In this document: in pieces, positions 1 to 9,010 of the stretch
How the letters are laid out: every line of letters starts with the position of its first letter
How positions within the stretch are numbered: the first letter of the stretch is position 1
Origin: Candidatus Poribacteria bacterium
GTDB taxonomy: Bacteria > Poribacteria > WGA-4E > WGA-3G
Length of the DNA stretch: 45,424 nucleotides
Assembly (NCBI GenBank): GCA_026710795.1
Contig: JAPOQK010000063.1
Location: 1-45,424 of the forward strand
Direction of reading: 5' to 3'
Translations under genes and position numbers: made by a program
Notes under the pieces: model-generated
Seen by the model: the letters and a program-made list of their open reading frames with translations, nothing else
Databases searched by the model: none
What the model was told of the DNA's origin: nothing

Positions 1-139
1 AGGTTACCGTTTTTCTTTTTTTTTACATTCAAAAAAACCGATGAAAACAACCCATAAACCCAGACAGGAACTAAAACCAGTGAAAAATACCAAAAGTTAC
101 CGTTATGCAGAAATTAGACACAAAACGGTAACCTTTTTA
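1..139 (+). terminator. Terminator-like inverted repeat at the window edge
   Basis: The motif GTTACCGTT (96-104) pairs perfectly with AACGGTAAC (124-132) across a 19-nt loop and is followed by CTTTTTAT, which looks like an intrinsic terminator for a plus-strand gene lying before the window. A second copy of the left arm at 1-13 (AGGTTACCGTTTT) is also perfectly complementary to 122-134. The same right arm could therefore pair with either copy, and the copies may equally be arms of a small repeat. No gene is visible in 1-338. Confidence 0.5.
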
Positions 140-272
140 TTCGGAAGAAAAATCCAATGAAAATACAAGACAAACAATTCACAGTCAAATATGATGTCCG
201 AAGTCTTGTGCAGGGTGTTTCCATTCCTTTCTTTATGCCAAAAACTTTACAACCCTTAATTGTCAATTGAAA

Positions 273-301
273 TAGACATATCAATCTACACATGGTATAA
301 T
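273..301 (+). promoter_or_regulatory. Sigma70-type promoter for metH
   Basis: TAGACA (273-278), a 17-nt spacer and TATAAT (296-301) form a good housekeeping promoter. Transcription would start near 308, which makes a short leader. That leader favours translation from the ATG at 339 rather than the ATG at 318. I saw no cobalamin or SAM riboswitch-like structure between 140 and 338. Confidence 0.55.
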
Positions 302-338
302 TTATAGGTCAAATTTCATGGAAAAGCAGGAAAACAAC

Positions 339-3300
339 ATGCCAGACATTGAACGGACATCACAATTAAAGAATATATTAAAGGAACGCATATTAGTGCT
401 TGATGGTGCAATGGGTTCCCTGATTCAGACCTATAGACTTACTGAGGAAGATTTTCGGGGTGATCAATTTGTCAACCACACTTCAGATCTAAAAGGTTTT
501 AATGACCTGCTCTGTATCACCCAACCTGAAGTAGTACGTGAAATACATACAAATTACTGTCAAGCAGGTGCGGATATCATAGAAACAAATACCTTTAATA
601 GCACATCTGTTTCAATGGCTGACTATCAGATGCAGGATTACGCATATCAAGTAAACCATGCAGCTGCGAAATTAGCACGTGAAGTCGCCGACAAATGGAC
701 AACAATTGACACGCCACGGTTTGTTGCAGGTAGTATGGGACCCACCAATCGAAGTTGTTCCATCTCACCGAATGTGAACGATCCAGGATATAGAAACATC
801 ACGTTTTCACAACTTGTAACAGCATATACAACCCAAGCAGAAGGATTGATAGACGGTGGCGTTGATTTTCTCCTCGTTGAAACCGTCATGGATACACTTA
901 ATTGCAAAGCAGCACTCTTTGCAATTCAAACTCTTGCTGAAACACGAGAAATAGATATACCCATCATCGTATCTTCTGATAGAAGCGGAGGCGGAGGTAG
1001 AAATCTTTCCGGACAGACAGTTGAGGCATTTTGGAACTCCGTTCGTCATGCAAACCTACTCGCTGTAGGATTAAACTGTGGGTTTGGTTCACAACAGATA
1101 CGACCCTATTTAGCAGAAATGGCAAAGCTCGCTGACATTCCAGTGATCTGTTATCCAAATGCGGGTCTCCCAGATGAACTTGGTCATTATACACAAACAC
1201 CTGAAGAAATGGGAAATTGGATGCATGAATTTGCTCAAAACGGGTTCGTTAATATCGTCGGTGGTTGTTGTGGTAGTCAACCCGAACATATACAAACTAT
1301 TGTAAAAGTCGCTGCAGAATATCCTCCACGCAAACCAGAACCACAAGACCGTGCTTGCCGCCTAAGTGGCTTAGAGGCATTTAACATTACACCAGATTCT
1401 CTGTTTGTTAACGTCGGTGAACGTACTAACGTAACAGGGTCTCGACGCTTCGATACACTGATAAAAAATGAAGATTATGAGACTGCTTTAGAAGTTGCTC
1501 GTGACCAAGTCGAAAACGGGGCACAACTTATTGACATCAATATGGATGCTGGAATGTTGGATGCTAAAACTGCAATGGTTAAGTTTCTGAATCTTATCGC
1601 AGCTGAACCTGATATTAGTCGCGTCCCTATCATGATCGATTCCAGCAAATGGGATGTTATTGAAGATGGTTTAGCTTGTGTTCAGGGTAAAGGCGTTGTC
1701 AACTCGATTAGTTTAAAAGAAGGAGAAGAGGATTTTTTAGAAAAAGCACGTATTATCAGAAAATATGGTGCAGCTGTAATCGTAATGGCTTTTGACGAAA
1801 AAGGACAAGCGGAGACATACCAACGAAAAATGGAGATTTGTCAAAAGGCGTATAAACTCTTAACGGAGAAGGTGGGATTTCCACCAGAAGATATTATTTT
1901 TGATCCTAATATCTTTGCTGTCGCTACAGGAATTGAAGAACACAACGAATATGCTTTGGCTTATATTAAAGCATGTAAAGAGATAAAATCAACTTGTCAA
2001 CATTCGTTAGTTAGTGGAGGTGTAAGTAATATCTCATTTGCCTTCCGTGGGAATGATACTGTTCGTGAGGCTATGCATGCTGCTTTTCTATACCACGCAA
2101 TCAATTCAGGTATGGATATGGGAATTGTAAATGCAGGACAACTTGCAGTATACGACGATCTACCGAAACCACTCTTAGAGGCAGTGGAAGATGTTCTCTT
2201 TAATCGTCGTAAAGATGCAACGGATAGACTTGTCAACCATGCAAACACACTTGAAAGAAAAGGTAAAAAGAAACAGGTTAACATAGAATGGAGAAAATTA
2301 TCTGTACAGGAACGCATAAGTCACGCACTTGTTGAAGGGATAGTCAAATATATAGTGGAAGATACCGAGGAAGCACGCTTAAAGTATGAAAAACCCATAC
2401 ATGTAATTGAAGGTCCGTTAATGGATGGCATGGACCGTGTTGGTGAACTATTCGGAGATGGAAAAATGTTCCTTCCACAAGTAATTAAAAGTGCGCAAGT
2501 GATGAAAAAGGCAGTTGCACATCTGATTCCATATATCGAAAGAGAACAAGCTGATGGTGCTATTCAATCCAGAGGAAAAATCGTACTCGCAACTGTAAAA
2601 GGGGACGTTCACGACATTGGAAAGAATATTGTAGGAGTAGTTTTAGGATGTAACAATTACGATGTTGTTGACCTTGGTGTAATGGTTCATGCCACAGATA
2701 TTTTAGATACAGCACGTAAGGAAAATGCAGATATGATTGGGTTAAGTGGACTCATTACACCATCCTTGGACGAGATGGTACACGTCGCCTCAGAGATGGA
2801 ACGTGAAGGATTTCAAATCCCACTTCTCATCGGAGGGGCAACAACATCTAAAGTGCACACTGCAGTTCAAATTGAACCTGAATATACAGGTCCAACGATA
2901 CATGTTAAAGACGCTTCTCGGAGTGTCGGTGTAGTTGGTAATTTGATGAGTATTGAAAACAAACTGCAGATTATTGAACAAACGAGAGATGAATATGAAG
3001 AGATCCGTGTACGCCGTTCGAAAAGTACAAAACAAACAAAACTATTAGCATTTGATGTGGCTCAACAGAGAAAATATATAGCTGACTGGAATAATTATCT
3101 ACCTCCTAAACCTAACACAATTGGCATTCAGGTATTTAACGACTATCCTTTGTCAAAACTTGTTGACTACATTGATTGGACACCCTTTTTTATTACATGG
3201 GGTTTATCTGGAAAATATCCAAATATATTGGATCATCCAGAGATGGGAACAAAGGCACATGAACTCCTTAAAGATGCAAAAATACTACTAAACAAGATCA

Positions 3301-4013
3301 TTAAACAGAATAAAATCTGTGCCCGTGCTGTGGTAGGTATATTCCCAGCAAACGGTGTAGGTGAGGATACACAAATCTATACTGACGAAGGAAGAACAGA
3401 AGTGTTAACGACGTTGCATCATCTACGACAACAGACAGAACAACCTTTCTCCAGACCGAACCTAAGTCTCGGAGATTATATCGCACCGAAAGCAACAAAC
3501 CTTCATGACTATATCGGAGCATTTGCAATTACAACTGGAATTGGTGTGGCTGAACTCTGTGCAGAGTTCGAAAAGGAACATGATGATTATAACAGCATTA
3601 TGACAAAAGCATTAGCAGACCGTTTAGCTGAAGCATTTGCTGAGAATATGCATCACTTTGTCCGTACCACATTATGGGGTTATGTGCCTAACGAAAATCT
3701 GGAAAATCAAGCATTGATCGCAGAAAAATATCAAGGAATACGTCCTGCACCTGGCTATCCAGCATGTCCCGACCATACTCAAAAACGTGCCTTGTTTAAT
3801 CTATTAAATGCCACAGATAACACTGGTATCATATTGACCGAGAATCTCGCGATGTCTCCCGCTGCATCTGTCAGTGGGTGGTATTTTTCACACCCAGATG
3901 CAAAATATTTCAGTATTGCCAGAATTGGCGAGGATCAAGTTAAGGATTATGCTAAACGGACTGGTATGGAATCTGAAATAGCAAAACAGTGGCTAAAACC
4001 TATACTTTCATAG
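339..4013 (+). CDS. metH: Cobalamin-dependent methionine synthase
   Basis: This cytosolic enzyme transfers the methyl group of 5-methyltetrahydrofolate to homocysteine through methylcobalamin, giving methionine. All four modules are visible. The homocysteine domain has zinc-ligand motifs VGLNCG and GGCCG. The pterin domain follows ([14 protein letters not shown]). The B12 cap and Rossmann module carries the DVHDIGKN motif (Asp-x-His-x-x-Gly) near residue 757. The C-terminal AdoMet reactivation domain has [13 protein letters not shown] near residue 1135. At about 1224 residues it matches the E. coli enzyme, so it looks intact. An in-frame ATG at 318 lies almost at the predicted transcription start; AGGA at 328-331 supports the ATG at 339. 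It is not in an operon, since the next genes run the other way. Confidence 0.97.
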   Translation: MPDIERTSQLKNILKERILVLDGAMGSLIQTYRLTEEDFRGDQFVNHTSDLKGFNDLLCITQPEVVREIHTNYCQAGADIIETNTFNSTSVSMADYQMQDYAYQVNHAAAKLAREVADKWTTIDTPRFVAGSMGPTNRSCSISPNVNDPGYRNITFSQLVTAYTTQAEGLIDGGVDFLLVETVMDTLNCKAALFAIQTLAETREIDIPIIVSSDRSGGGGRNLSGQTVEAFWNSVRHANLLAVGLNCGFGSQQIRPYLAEMAKLADIPVICYPNAGLPDELGHYTQTPEEMGNWMHEFAQNGFVNIVGGCCGSQPEHIQTIVKVAAEYPPRKPEPQDRACRLSGLEAFNITPDSLFVNVGERTNVTGSRRFDTLIKNEDYETALEVARDQVENGAQLIDINMDAGMLDAKTAMVKFLNLIAAEPDISRVPIMIDSSKWDVIEDGLACVQGKGVVNSISLKEGEEDFLEKARIIRKYGAAVIVMAFDEKGQAETYQRKMEICQKAYKLLTEKVGFPPEDIIFDPNIFAVATGIEEHNEYALAYIKACKEIKSTCQHSLVSGGVSNISFAFRGNDTVREAMHAAFLYHAINSGMDMGIVNAGQLAVYDDLPKPLLEAVEDVLFNRRKDATDRLVNHANTLERKGKKKQVNIEWRKLSVQERISHALVEGIVKYIVEDTEEARLKYEKPIHVIEGPLMDGMDRVGELFGDGKMFLPQVIKSAQVMKKAVAHLIPYIEREQADGAIQSRGKIVLATVKGDVHDIGKNIVGVVLGCNNYDVVDLGVMVHATDILDTARKENADMIGLSGLITPSLDEMVHVASEMEREGFQIPLLIGGATTSKVHTAVQIEPEYTGPTIHVKDASRSVGVVGNLMSIENKLQIIEQTRDEYEEIRVRRSKSTKQTKLLAFDVAQQRKYIADWNNYLPPKPNTIGIQVFNDYPLSKLVDYIDWTPFFITWGLSGKYPNILDHPEMGTKAHELLKDAKILLNKIIKQNKICARAVVGIFPANGVGEDTQIYTDEGRTEVLTTLHHLRQQTEQPFSRPNLSLGDYIAPKATNLHDYIGAFAITTGIGVAELCAEFEKEHDDYNSIMTKALADRLAEAFAENMHHFVRTTLWGYVPNENLENQALIAEKYQGIRPAPGYPACPDHTQKRALFNLLNATDNTGIILTENLAMSPAASVSGWYFSHPDAKYFSIARIGEDQVKDYAKRTGMESEIAKQWLKPILS

Positions 4014-4087
4014 TTTTTATACCAATTCTAATATTTATTGTCCCATTACTGGATTCAACCATTGTTATTGATTGGAAATCTTTATTC

Positions 4088-4166
4088 TGTAGGATCGACC
4101 CGGTGAATGCCTAAATGGCATTCATACCGTTGATTTCCCGGTCGCGACCAGGAGGTCGCTCCTACA
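4088..4166. repeat. REP-like intergenic inverted repeat
   Basis: The outer arms TGTAGGATCGACC (4088-4100) and GGTCGCTCCTACA (4154-4166) are complementary at 12 of 13 positions. Between them lie a perfect 7-bp hairpin (GAATGCC/GGCATTC, 4105-4123) and the palindrome GGTCGCGACC (4140-4149). The segment is more GC-rich than its surroundings and sits between the converging ends of metH and the VOC array. It resembles the mobile REP/BIME-like intergenic repeats of many genomes. The rest of 4014-4316 holds nothing I recognise. Confidence 0.6.
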
Positions 4167-4316
4167 AGTAGTCCTCAGCAAATGGCGCTTTATTTATTAG
4201 AAATGGTATTATTTCAATTTTCAATTGATGTTAAAGAGTAACAGGATAGTGTATATGAACCACTATCCTGCACAGTTGTTCTCTGATATATTTTTCTATC
4301 AACAGTTGTATTAGAT

Positions 4317-4673
4317 TTATGATTTATGTAATCCAATCAAATTACCACTTGGGTCAAGAATCCACGCAAACGAACCCATACCTCCCGGTATTTCCTGTGG
4401 TGGTATGACAATCTTTCCGCCTTTACTCTCAACCTTCGCTACAGATGCTCCAAGGTCATCTACAGAAATATAAAGAGTTACATGATTTGTTGTCGGCATA
4501 TCGTCAGTTGTAGGAAAAATATGTCCCTTAATTCCTTCATCAGGTGAAGGTTCACACAAATGGACACCGTTAGACTCTGGGGATACTTCCCAACCAAAAA
4601 TTGAACCATAAAACTCACATAATACTCCACTATTTTTACCTGCAATTTCAAACCACATGACTGGATTTGACAT
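4317..4673 (-). CDS. VOC family protein (array member 1)
   Basis: This 118-residue single-domain vicinal-oxygen-chelate protein has the glyoxalase/bleomycin-resistance/dioxygenase fold. It has the family pattern NPVxxFEIAGK, then EFYGSIFGWE, a central NHVTLYISVDDL strand and a terminal DPSGNLIGL. The residue before FEI, where a first metal ligand may lie, is Trp here. AAGGAGTA sits 7 nt before the ATG. It is the last gene of a seven-gene minus-strand paralogue array and is separated from member 2 by 127 bp. VOC proteins may be lyases, dioxygenases, fosfomycin-type transferases or drug-binding proteins; the substrate cannot be read from the sequence. Confidence 0.9.
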   Translation of the reverse strand: MSNPVMWFEIAGKNSGVLCEFYGSIFGWEVSPESNGVHLCEPSPDEGIKGHIFPTTDDMPTTNHVTLYISVDDLGASVAKVESKGGKIVIPPQEIPGGMGSFAWILDPSGNLIGLHKS

Positions 4674-4800
4674 ATAAAATTACTCCTTATGTGTTACTAT
4701 TCATAAAATAGAATTGAATTGCTTAACTTCTGTTTAGATTAGATATATTTTACACAGTTTTGTGTAAATAACTATATTTCAAATTTTGTATTTAATATTA

Positions 4801-5190
4801 TCATATTTGATATATACCAATTACGTTACTACTTGGGTCAAGAAACATTGCGATTGATCCCATGTTATCAGGAAGCACTTGTGGGGTAATAAGCATACTT
4901 CCACCAAGATTTTCTACTTTTTTGAGAGTATCCTCAAGGTTTTCAACTTGAATAAAAACAGAAATACGATTAGAGAAATCCATTTCTTCAGACAGAGGAT
5001 AAATGTGTCCCTTTATGCCTTCATCAGATAAAGGTGGAGGTGTTGGATCGATTGCATATATATCGTTTGGAAAATGAGATGTTTTCCATCCAAAAGGAAG
5101 AATTGTCCAACCAAACATGTCAGTATAAAACTTTCGTAAAGTTTCGCCATTTTTGCCTGCAATTTCAAAAAACATCACGGGATTACCCAT
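4801..5190 (-). CDS. VOC family protein (array member 2)
   Basis: This single-domain VOC protein of about 129 residues begins MGNPVMFFEIAGKNGE and ends DPSSNVIGIYQI. An insert rich in Pro and Asp follows the FGWTILPFGW segment, so it is slightly longer than member 1. I place the start at the ATG at 5190 because AGGAGG lies 9 nt upstream. A GTG two codons earlier would sit only 3 nt from that site. The start overlaps the stop codon of member 3 by 8 nt (ATGGGTAA), indicating translational coupling. The residue before FEI is Phe, not His. Substrate is unknown. Confidence 0.88.
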   Translation of the reverse strand: MGNPVMFFEIAGKNGETLRKFYTDMFGWTILPFGWKTSHFPNDIYAIDPTPPPLSDEGIKGHIYPLSEEMDFSNRISVFIQVENLEDTLKKVENLGGSMLITPQVLPDNMGSIAMFLDPSSNVIGIYQI

Positions 5191-5587
5191 TGACACTTAC
5201 CTCCTGAAACAGATTTTTCAATTCTCTTTGATTTTGTTTGTACAAACCAATTACATTTCCTCTCGGATCCGCGAACATGGCAATACTACCAGCATTGCCT
5301 GGAATCGGTTGTGGCGGCAAGATAGTGTTTCCACCATTGGTCTCTACTTTTTCAAGTGCTTTCTCAAGATTATCAACTGTAATATAAACAGAAACATAGT
5401 TTGTTATACACATTTCTTCGGTAACGGGTAATATGTTTCCTTCTATTCCTATTCCTCCATTCGGAACTATAGAGTATATACCACTTGGATCCTTAGTAAT
5501 TTTCCAATCAAACAGATCACCGTAAAACTCACTAAGTTTTTCAGCATTTCTACCTGCGATTTCAAAATGTGTAACTGGATTTCCCAT
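5183..5587 (-). CDS. VOC family protein (array member 3)
   Basis: A 134-residue VOC protein starting MGNPVTHFEIAGRNAEK, with EFYGDLFDWKI, NYVSVYITVDNL and DPRGNVIGLYKQ. It is one of two array members that keep His in front of FEI, a residue suited to metal binding. Its C-terminus extends about 15 residues past the domain and carries the ribosome binding site of member 2 inside its coding sequence. Its end overlaps the start of member 2, so the two are almost certainly co-transcribed. Only 14 bp separate it from member 4. Function beyond the VOC fold cannot be assigned. Confidence 0.9.
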   Translation of the reverse strand: MGNPVTHFEIAGRNAEKLSEFYGDLFDWKITKDPSGIYSIVPNGGIGIEGNILPVTEEMCITNYVSVYITVDNLEKALEKVETNGGNTILPPQPIPGNAGSIAMFADPRGNVIGLYKQNQRELKNLFQEVSVNG

Positions 5588-5601
5588 TGTAAGTACTCCT
5601 T

Positions 5602-5985
5602 TTAATTTGGTTGGTACAGACCGATACGGTTACCCTCTGGATCAAGAAACATAGCCAATTGTTCTCCTTTTTCCGAGACAACTGTAGGAGGCATTAGAGT
5701 CTTCCCTCCAATACTATCGAGTTTCTCTAACGTAGCATGAATATCATCTACTACGACATAGATAGTGACATTGTTACCAAACGGAACATCATCTACTAAA
5801 GGTATTTCATCATTGGGAGGATACATATGTCCTTCAATCCCGCGGTCTGACTCAGTACCAGTCTTAAATCCATAATACCCCACTTCGTACTCATTCATCT
5901 TCCAGTCGAAAACCTTACTGTAAAATTCACTCAAGGATTTACCTTCATCACCTACGATTTCAAAATTTCTCACTGGATTACCCAT
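5602..5985 (-). CDS. VOC family protein (array member 4)
   Basis: This 127-residue VOC protein begins MGNPVRNFEIVGDEGKS and has EFYSKVFDWKM, an acidic insert before NNVTIYVVVDDI, and DPEGNRIGLYQPN. It is among the most divergent of the seven: Asn replaces His or an aromatic before FEI, and AGK/AGR becomes VGD. AAGGAGTAA lies before the ATG, the same arrangement as member 1. It ends 14 bp before member 3 begins and starts 38 bp after member 5 ends, so members 5, 4, 3 and 2 form the tightest block of the array. Confidence 0.88.
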   Translation of the reverse strand: MGNPVRNFEIVGDEGKSLSEFYSKVFDWKMNEYEVGYYGFKTGTESDRGIEGHMYPPNDEIPLVDDVPFGNNVTIYVVVDDIHATLEKLDSIGGKTLMPPTVVSEKGEQLAMFLDPEGNRIGLYQPN

Positions 5986-6023
5986 TTAGACTTACTCCTT
6001 AGTCACATTTAGAAGACTTCCTT

Positions 6024-6389
6024 CTAAGATAACCTTCTTTGCAATAAACCGATTGAGTTACCACTCGGATCATTGAACAATGCATAGTGACTTACATTCC
6101 CAGGTATTTCCTGAGGTTGAATGATGATTTTTCCGCCAAGATTCTCCACTTGTTCCAAGCAACCCCATATATCATCAACATCAACATAAATGAGAACCAG
6201 ATTTGAAAAGTTGTCATCTTTGTTTATCTGAAATAGATGTCCTTCTATACCTTCATCAGATCTTGGGTCTGCAATATATATGTCCTCAGTTAACTGAGAA
6301 ATACCCCATTCAAAAACTGAACTATAAAAGTCAATCAGTTTTTCTATATCCTTTCCACCGATTTCAAAATGCACCACAGGATTACTCAT
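6024..6389 (-). CDS. VOC family protein (array member 5)
   Basis: A 121-residue VOC protein beginning MSNPVVHFEIGGKDIEK, followed by DFYSSVFEWGI, NLVLIYVDVDDI and DPSGNSIGLLQ. It keeps His before FEI, as member 3 does, so these two are the best candidates for retained metal-dependent chemistry. AAGGAA lies about 11 nt before the ATG. A 126-bp gap separates it from member 6; a short stretch inside that gap resembles a fragment of another VOC gene. The paralogues are clearly diverged in sequence, so the array is not a recent duplication. Confidence 0.9.
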   Translation of the reverse strand: MSNPVVHFEIGGKDIEKLIDFYSSVFEWGISQLTEDIYIADPRSDEGIEGHLFQINKDDNFSNLVLIYVDVDDIWGCLEQVENLGGKIIIQPQEIPGNVSHYALFNDPSGNSIGLLQRRLS

Positions 6390-6411
6390 GCATTCTATCT
6401 TCCTTAATATA

Positions 6412-6501
6412 TCAAACCACTATAGAAACAGCCATACTTGCAAGCAACCTATAGTGAACATTTGCATCTTCCACTGAAACACCAATTAAATTACGATGCA
6501 T
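6412..6501 (-). pseudogene. Possible VOC C-terminal remnant
   Basis: Read on the minus strand, about 29 codons between array members 6 and 5 give a peptide containing RNLIGVSVEDA. This echoes the GNLIGL C-terminal signature of the neighbouring VOC proteins. There is no upstream VOC domain in frame. It may be the relic of an eighth copy or a chance similarity. The piece also contains CACTATAG and CTATAGTG as an 8-bp inverted repeat. Confidence 0.2.
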
Positions 6502-6515
6502 CTAACAATCATCAA

Positions 6516-6872
6516 TTATGACTGGAATAGTCCAAGACAGTTTCCACTTGGATCAATGAACATAGCGAATGTGCCTTCACCTTCTGGGACAGGCATGGGT
6601 CCCATGACAATCTTTCCGCCATTACTTTCTACCTTCTTAGATGATGCATTAATATCTTCAACTCGTATATAGAAAGTTACATGGTTTGTAATTGGCATTT
6701 CTTCAGTTGTTTGAACGATGTGTCCTTGAATGCCCTGATCTGATCCTGTGTTTACAGAATTACCACAATCATCGTCTTGTTTAATATCCCAACCGAACAA
6801 AGAACTATAAAAATCACACAACGAATCTTCTTTTTTACCTGCTATTTCAAATATCGTAACTGGATTTGCCAT
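6516..6872 (-). CDS. VOC family protein (array member 6)
   Basis: This 118-residue VOC protein begins MANPVTIFEIAGKKEDS and has DFYSSLFGWDI, NHVTFYIRVEDI and DPSGNCLGLFQS. An upstream ATG at 6896 would place AAGGAG inside the coding region. That motif lies 9 nt before the ATG at 6872, so 6872 is the likely start. Ile replaces His before FEI, so the usual first metal ligand seems absent. It is 126 bp from member 5 and 116 bp from member 7, gaps wide enough for separate promoters. Role unknown. Confidence 0.88.
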   Translation of the reverse strand: MANPVTIFEIAGKKEDSLCDFYSSLFGWDIKQDDDCGNSVNTGSDQGIQGHIVQTTEEMPITNHVTFYIRVEDINASSKKVESNGGKIVMGPMPVPEGEGTFAMFIDPSGNCLGLFQS

Positions 6873-6988
6873 TTGTATTTTCTCCTTAATAAACACATAA
6901 AAATAGAGTGATGATTAATGGTTCACCACCCTTTTCATTTAACCTCTGAGTTTCCTATTATTTATATAAGAGGAATATCATAACTGTA

Positions 6989-7372
6989 TTATTGTGAATC
7001 TGGTTGACGGTATAAGCCAAGACAGTTACCACTCGGGTCAACGAACCATGCGAATGACCCTCTGTTGCCGGGAATTTGCTGAGGCGGTATAAGGGTATGA
7101 CCACCAAGACTTTCCACCTTCTGAAGATAGGTTTGTAGATTGTCTACTTTAACGTAAAAAGTGACTTGGTTTGCAAAATCAAAAAACTCAGGCAACACAA
7201 AAATGTGTCCGCCTATTCCGTCTTCTGACTGTGATTCAATACCGTAAGAGTAAATACCTTGATCGCCACCAGGCAATTGTTCAATTTTCCAACCAAAGAC
7301 GGAACTGTAAAAAGAGCATAACTCTTTACCGTTTTTAGCAGCTATTTCGAAGTATGTTACAGGATTACCCAT
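6989..7372 (-). CDS. VOC family protein (array member 7)
   Basis: A VOC protein of about 127 residues beginning MGNPVTYFEIAAKNGKE, with SFYSSVFGWKI, NQVTFYVKVDNL and DPSGNCLGLYRQ. A TTG five codons upstream is in frame, but GGAG sits 9 nt before the ATG at 7372, which I choose. It is the first gene of the array in transcription order. Tyr precedes FEI. Members 6 and 7 share the ending DPSGNCLGL and may be the closest pair. No regulator, transporter or catalytic partner is adjacent to suggest a substrate. Confidence 0.88.
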   Translation of the reverse strand: MGNPVTYFEIAAKNGKELCSFYSSVFGWKIEQLPGGDQGIYSYGIESQSEDGIGGHIFVLPEFFDFANQVTFYVKVDNLQTYLQKVESLGGHTLIPPQQIPGNRGSFAWFVDPSGNCLGLYRQPDSQ

Positions 7373-7610
7373 TGATATATGCTCCAAACTTCTTATTGTC
7401 AGATTAGTAACATTGTGATTGTTTACATGCCCAAGAAAATAGGCTAAGGTAATAATGTATGCAGAAAAATCCGTGAGATATTATCTGTTTCCCAACAAAA
7501 TATAATACGATATAATTTGCTAACAGTTGCACTCTTTTGTGTGCAATATACACTTTTCTTTTGTTGTGGAACACCTATTTTTTATGTAAAAGGGATTGTT
7601 GCCAATTCAC

Positions 7611-7712
7611 TTGATATACATAAGATCTTTTGTTATAATTGGAGACAACTCACTTTTGCACATTCCGTTGTGACTACTTTGTTCACAAGCGCATTCATCT
7701 GAAAATGTGCAA
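7611..7712 (+). promoter_or_regulatory. Promoter and structured leader of the DUF58 gene
   Basis: TTGATA (7611-7616), a 17-nt spacer and TATAAT (7634-7639) make a strong sigma70-type promoter with a start near 7646. The transcript would begin with a nested hairpin. TTGCACATT (7656-7664) pairs with AATGTGCAA (7704-7712), and TTGTGA pairs with TCACAA inside it. About 140 nt of leader remain before the ATG at 7855. The rest of 7373-7854 has no credible gene; a 61-codon open frame at 7517-7702 overlaps the promoter and looks spurious. Confidence 0.5.
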
Positions 7713-7854
7713 GAAGTTTTGTTCATATTGTGTCGTAGGTTACCTAAGTCAGGAAGCACGGTAAAAATTCAAAGTATATTAAAATTCAGAGAAAATACCA
7801 TACCGAAAAATCCCGTATCAGTTGTTGTTATGAATAAATCTCTTAAGGAATATC

Positions 7855-8742
7855 ATGCAAACATCTCATAAATATCTTGACCCATTAGCTCTTACACGTA
7901 TCGGTGGTATGGAACTCGTTGCAAGACTTGTTGTAGAAGGATTTGTCACGGGGTTACACAAAAGTCCATATCAAGGATTTAGCGTTGAATTCGCAGAACA
8001 CAGACAATACATGCCCGGTGATGAAATCCGTTATATTGACTGGAAAGTTTATGGAAAATCAGACCGATTTTATGTCAAAAAATTTGAAGAGGAAACAAAC
8101 CTCCGTGCATATATCCTCCTTGATACAAGCGCATCCATGAACTATCAACATAAAGATGACGCGTTAACTAAGTTTGAATACGGATGCTATCTTGCTGCTA
8201 CCCTCACCTACCTCATGCTAAAACAACGAGACTCTGTAGGTTTAGCACTATTCGACACCGCTATCAACGAATATATCCCACCAAGGGGAGCAGCAACGCA
8301 TCTACGTGCTATAATGTCTGCATTAGAGAATGCCACACCGGGTGAAGAAACAGAATTGAGTAGTCTATTCCATGAACTCGCAAAAAGAATTGTAAGACGT
8401 GGGTTAGTGATAGTTATTTCAGACTTACTTGATGAACCAACACATGTCATCTCCGCCCTGAAACACCTTCGACATCAAAAACATGAAGTGATCGTCTTTC
8501 ATCTACTTGACCATGCTGAACTTACCTTTCCATATAACGGTTCTGTCATTTTTCGTGATATGGAAACAGGACAAACACTTTCCACACAAGCTGACTCACT
8601 AAAAGAAGCATACCTTGAGAATCTCAACAAATTTATTCAGAATTACCGTCGTGGATGTGGTGCAAGCCAAATAGACTATGTTCAGATGGATACAACGACA
8701 CCTTTCGACCACGCTCTGTCAGAATATCTTTCACGGAGATAA
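7855..8742 (+). CDS. DUF58 domain protein with von Willebrand A-type fold
   Basis: This 295-residue protein has the DUF58 signature (GxxxSPYQGFSVEFAEHRQY, then PGDEIRYIDWKVYGKSDRFY). A vWA-like core follows with the metal-ion-dependent adhesion motif DTSASM near residue 92 and a second acidic motif ISDLLDE. Such proteins are usually encoded beside a MoxR-type AAA ATPase and are thought to act as its partner in metal insertion, assembly or stress. No MoxR gene is adjacent here, so it may work with a distant one. There is no signal peptide or membrane segment, so it is probably cytosolic. It is monocistronic with its own promoter and hairpin leader. Confidence 0.9.
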   Translation: MQTSHKYLDPLALTRIGGMELVARLVVEGFVTGLHKSPYQGFSVEFAEHRQYMPGDEIRYIDWKVYGKSDRFYVKKFEEETNLRAYILLDTSASMNYQHKDDALTKFEYGCYLAATLTYLMLKQRDSVGLALFDTAINEYIPPRGAATHLRAIMSALENATPGEETELSSLFHELAKRIVRRGLVIVISDLLDEPTHVISALKHLRHQKHEVIVFHLLDHAELTFPYNGSVIFRDMETGQTLSTQADSLKEAYLENLNKFIQNYRRGCGASQIDYVQMDTTTPFDHALSEYLSRR

Positions 8743-8763
8743 CAACTATCATTTGAACTGAAT

Positions 8764-8971
8764 ATACTCTATATTCCAATTTGTAATCTATAAGTACTGC
8801 AAGACATTAAACAAAAACAAAATCAAAAAATTCAAATGTATATATGACATTTTTGGTTATCTGTGTATCTCTGATGACAATTCAAATAGTAATCAGAATG
8901 ACCTAATAGATTTATTCAAAGAATTAGTGAAAGAGGATAATGTCAAAATACTTTACCCAGAAGGATTCTAA
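8764..8971 (+). pseudogene. Possible start-less coding remnant
   Basis: An open stretch of nearly 70 codons without an ATG ends at the TAA at 8969-8971. Its last part reads like a real hydrophilic C-terminus (NDLIDLFKELVKEDNVKIL, then a PEGF end). It could be the tail of a lost gene or a chance open frame in AT-rich DNA. No ribosome binding site or recognisable domain is present. Confidence 0.2.
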
Positions 8972-9010
8972 TCTATATCATGGATATGATATCTATATGA
9001 GGAATTGCCT

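Noticed and set aside
140..338. Cobalamin riboswitch upstream of metH
   Set aside because: No B12-box-like conserved motif or long structured leader; the promoter lies too close to the start codon.
7517..7702. 61-codon open frame before the DUF58 gene
   Set aside because: It overlaps the promoter and leader hairpin of the DUF58 gene and lacks a ribosome binding site.
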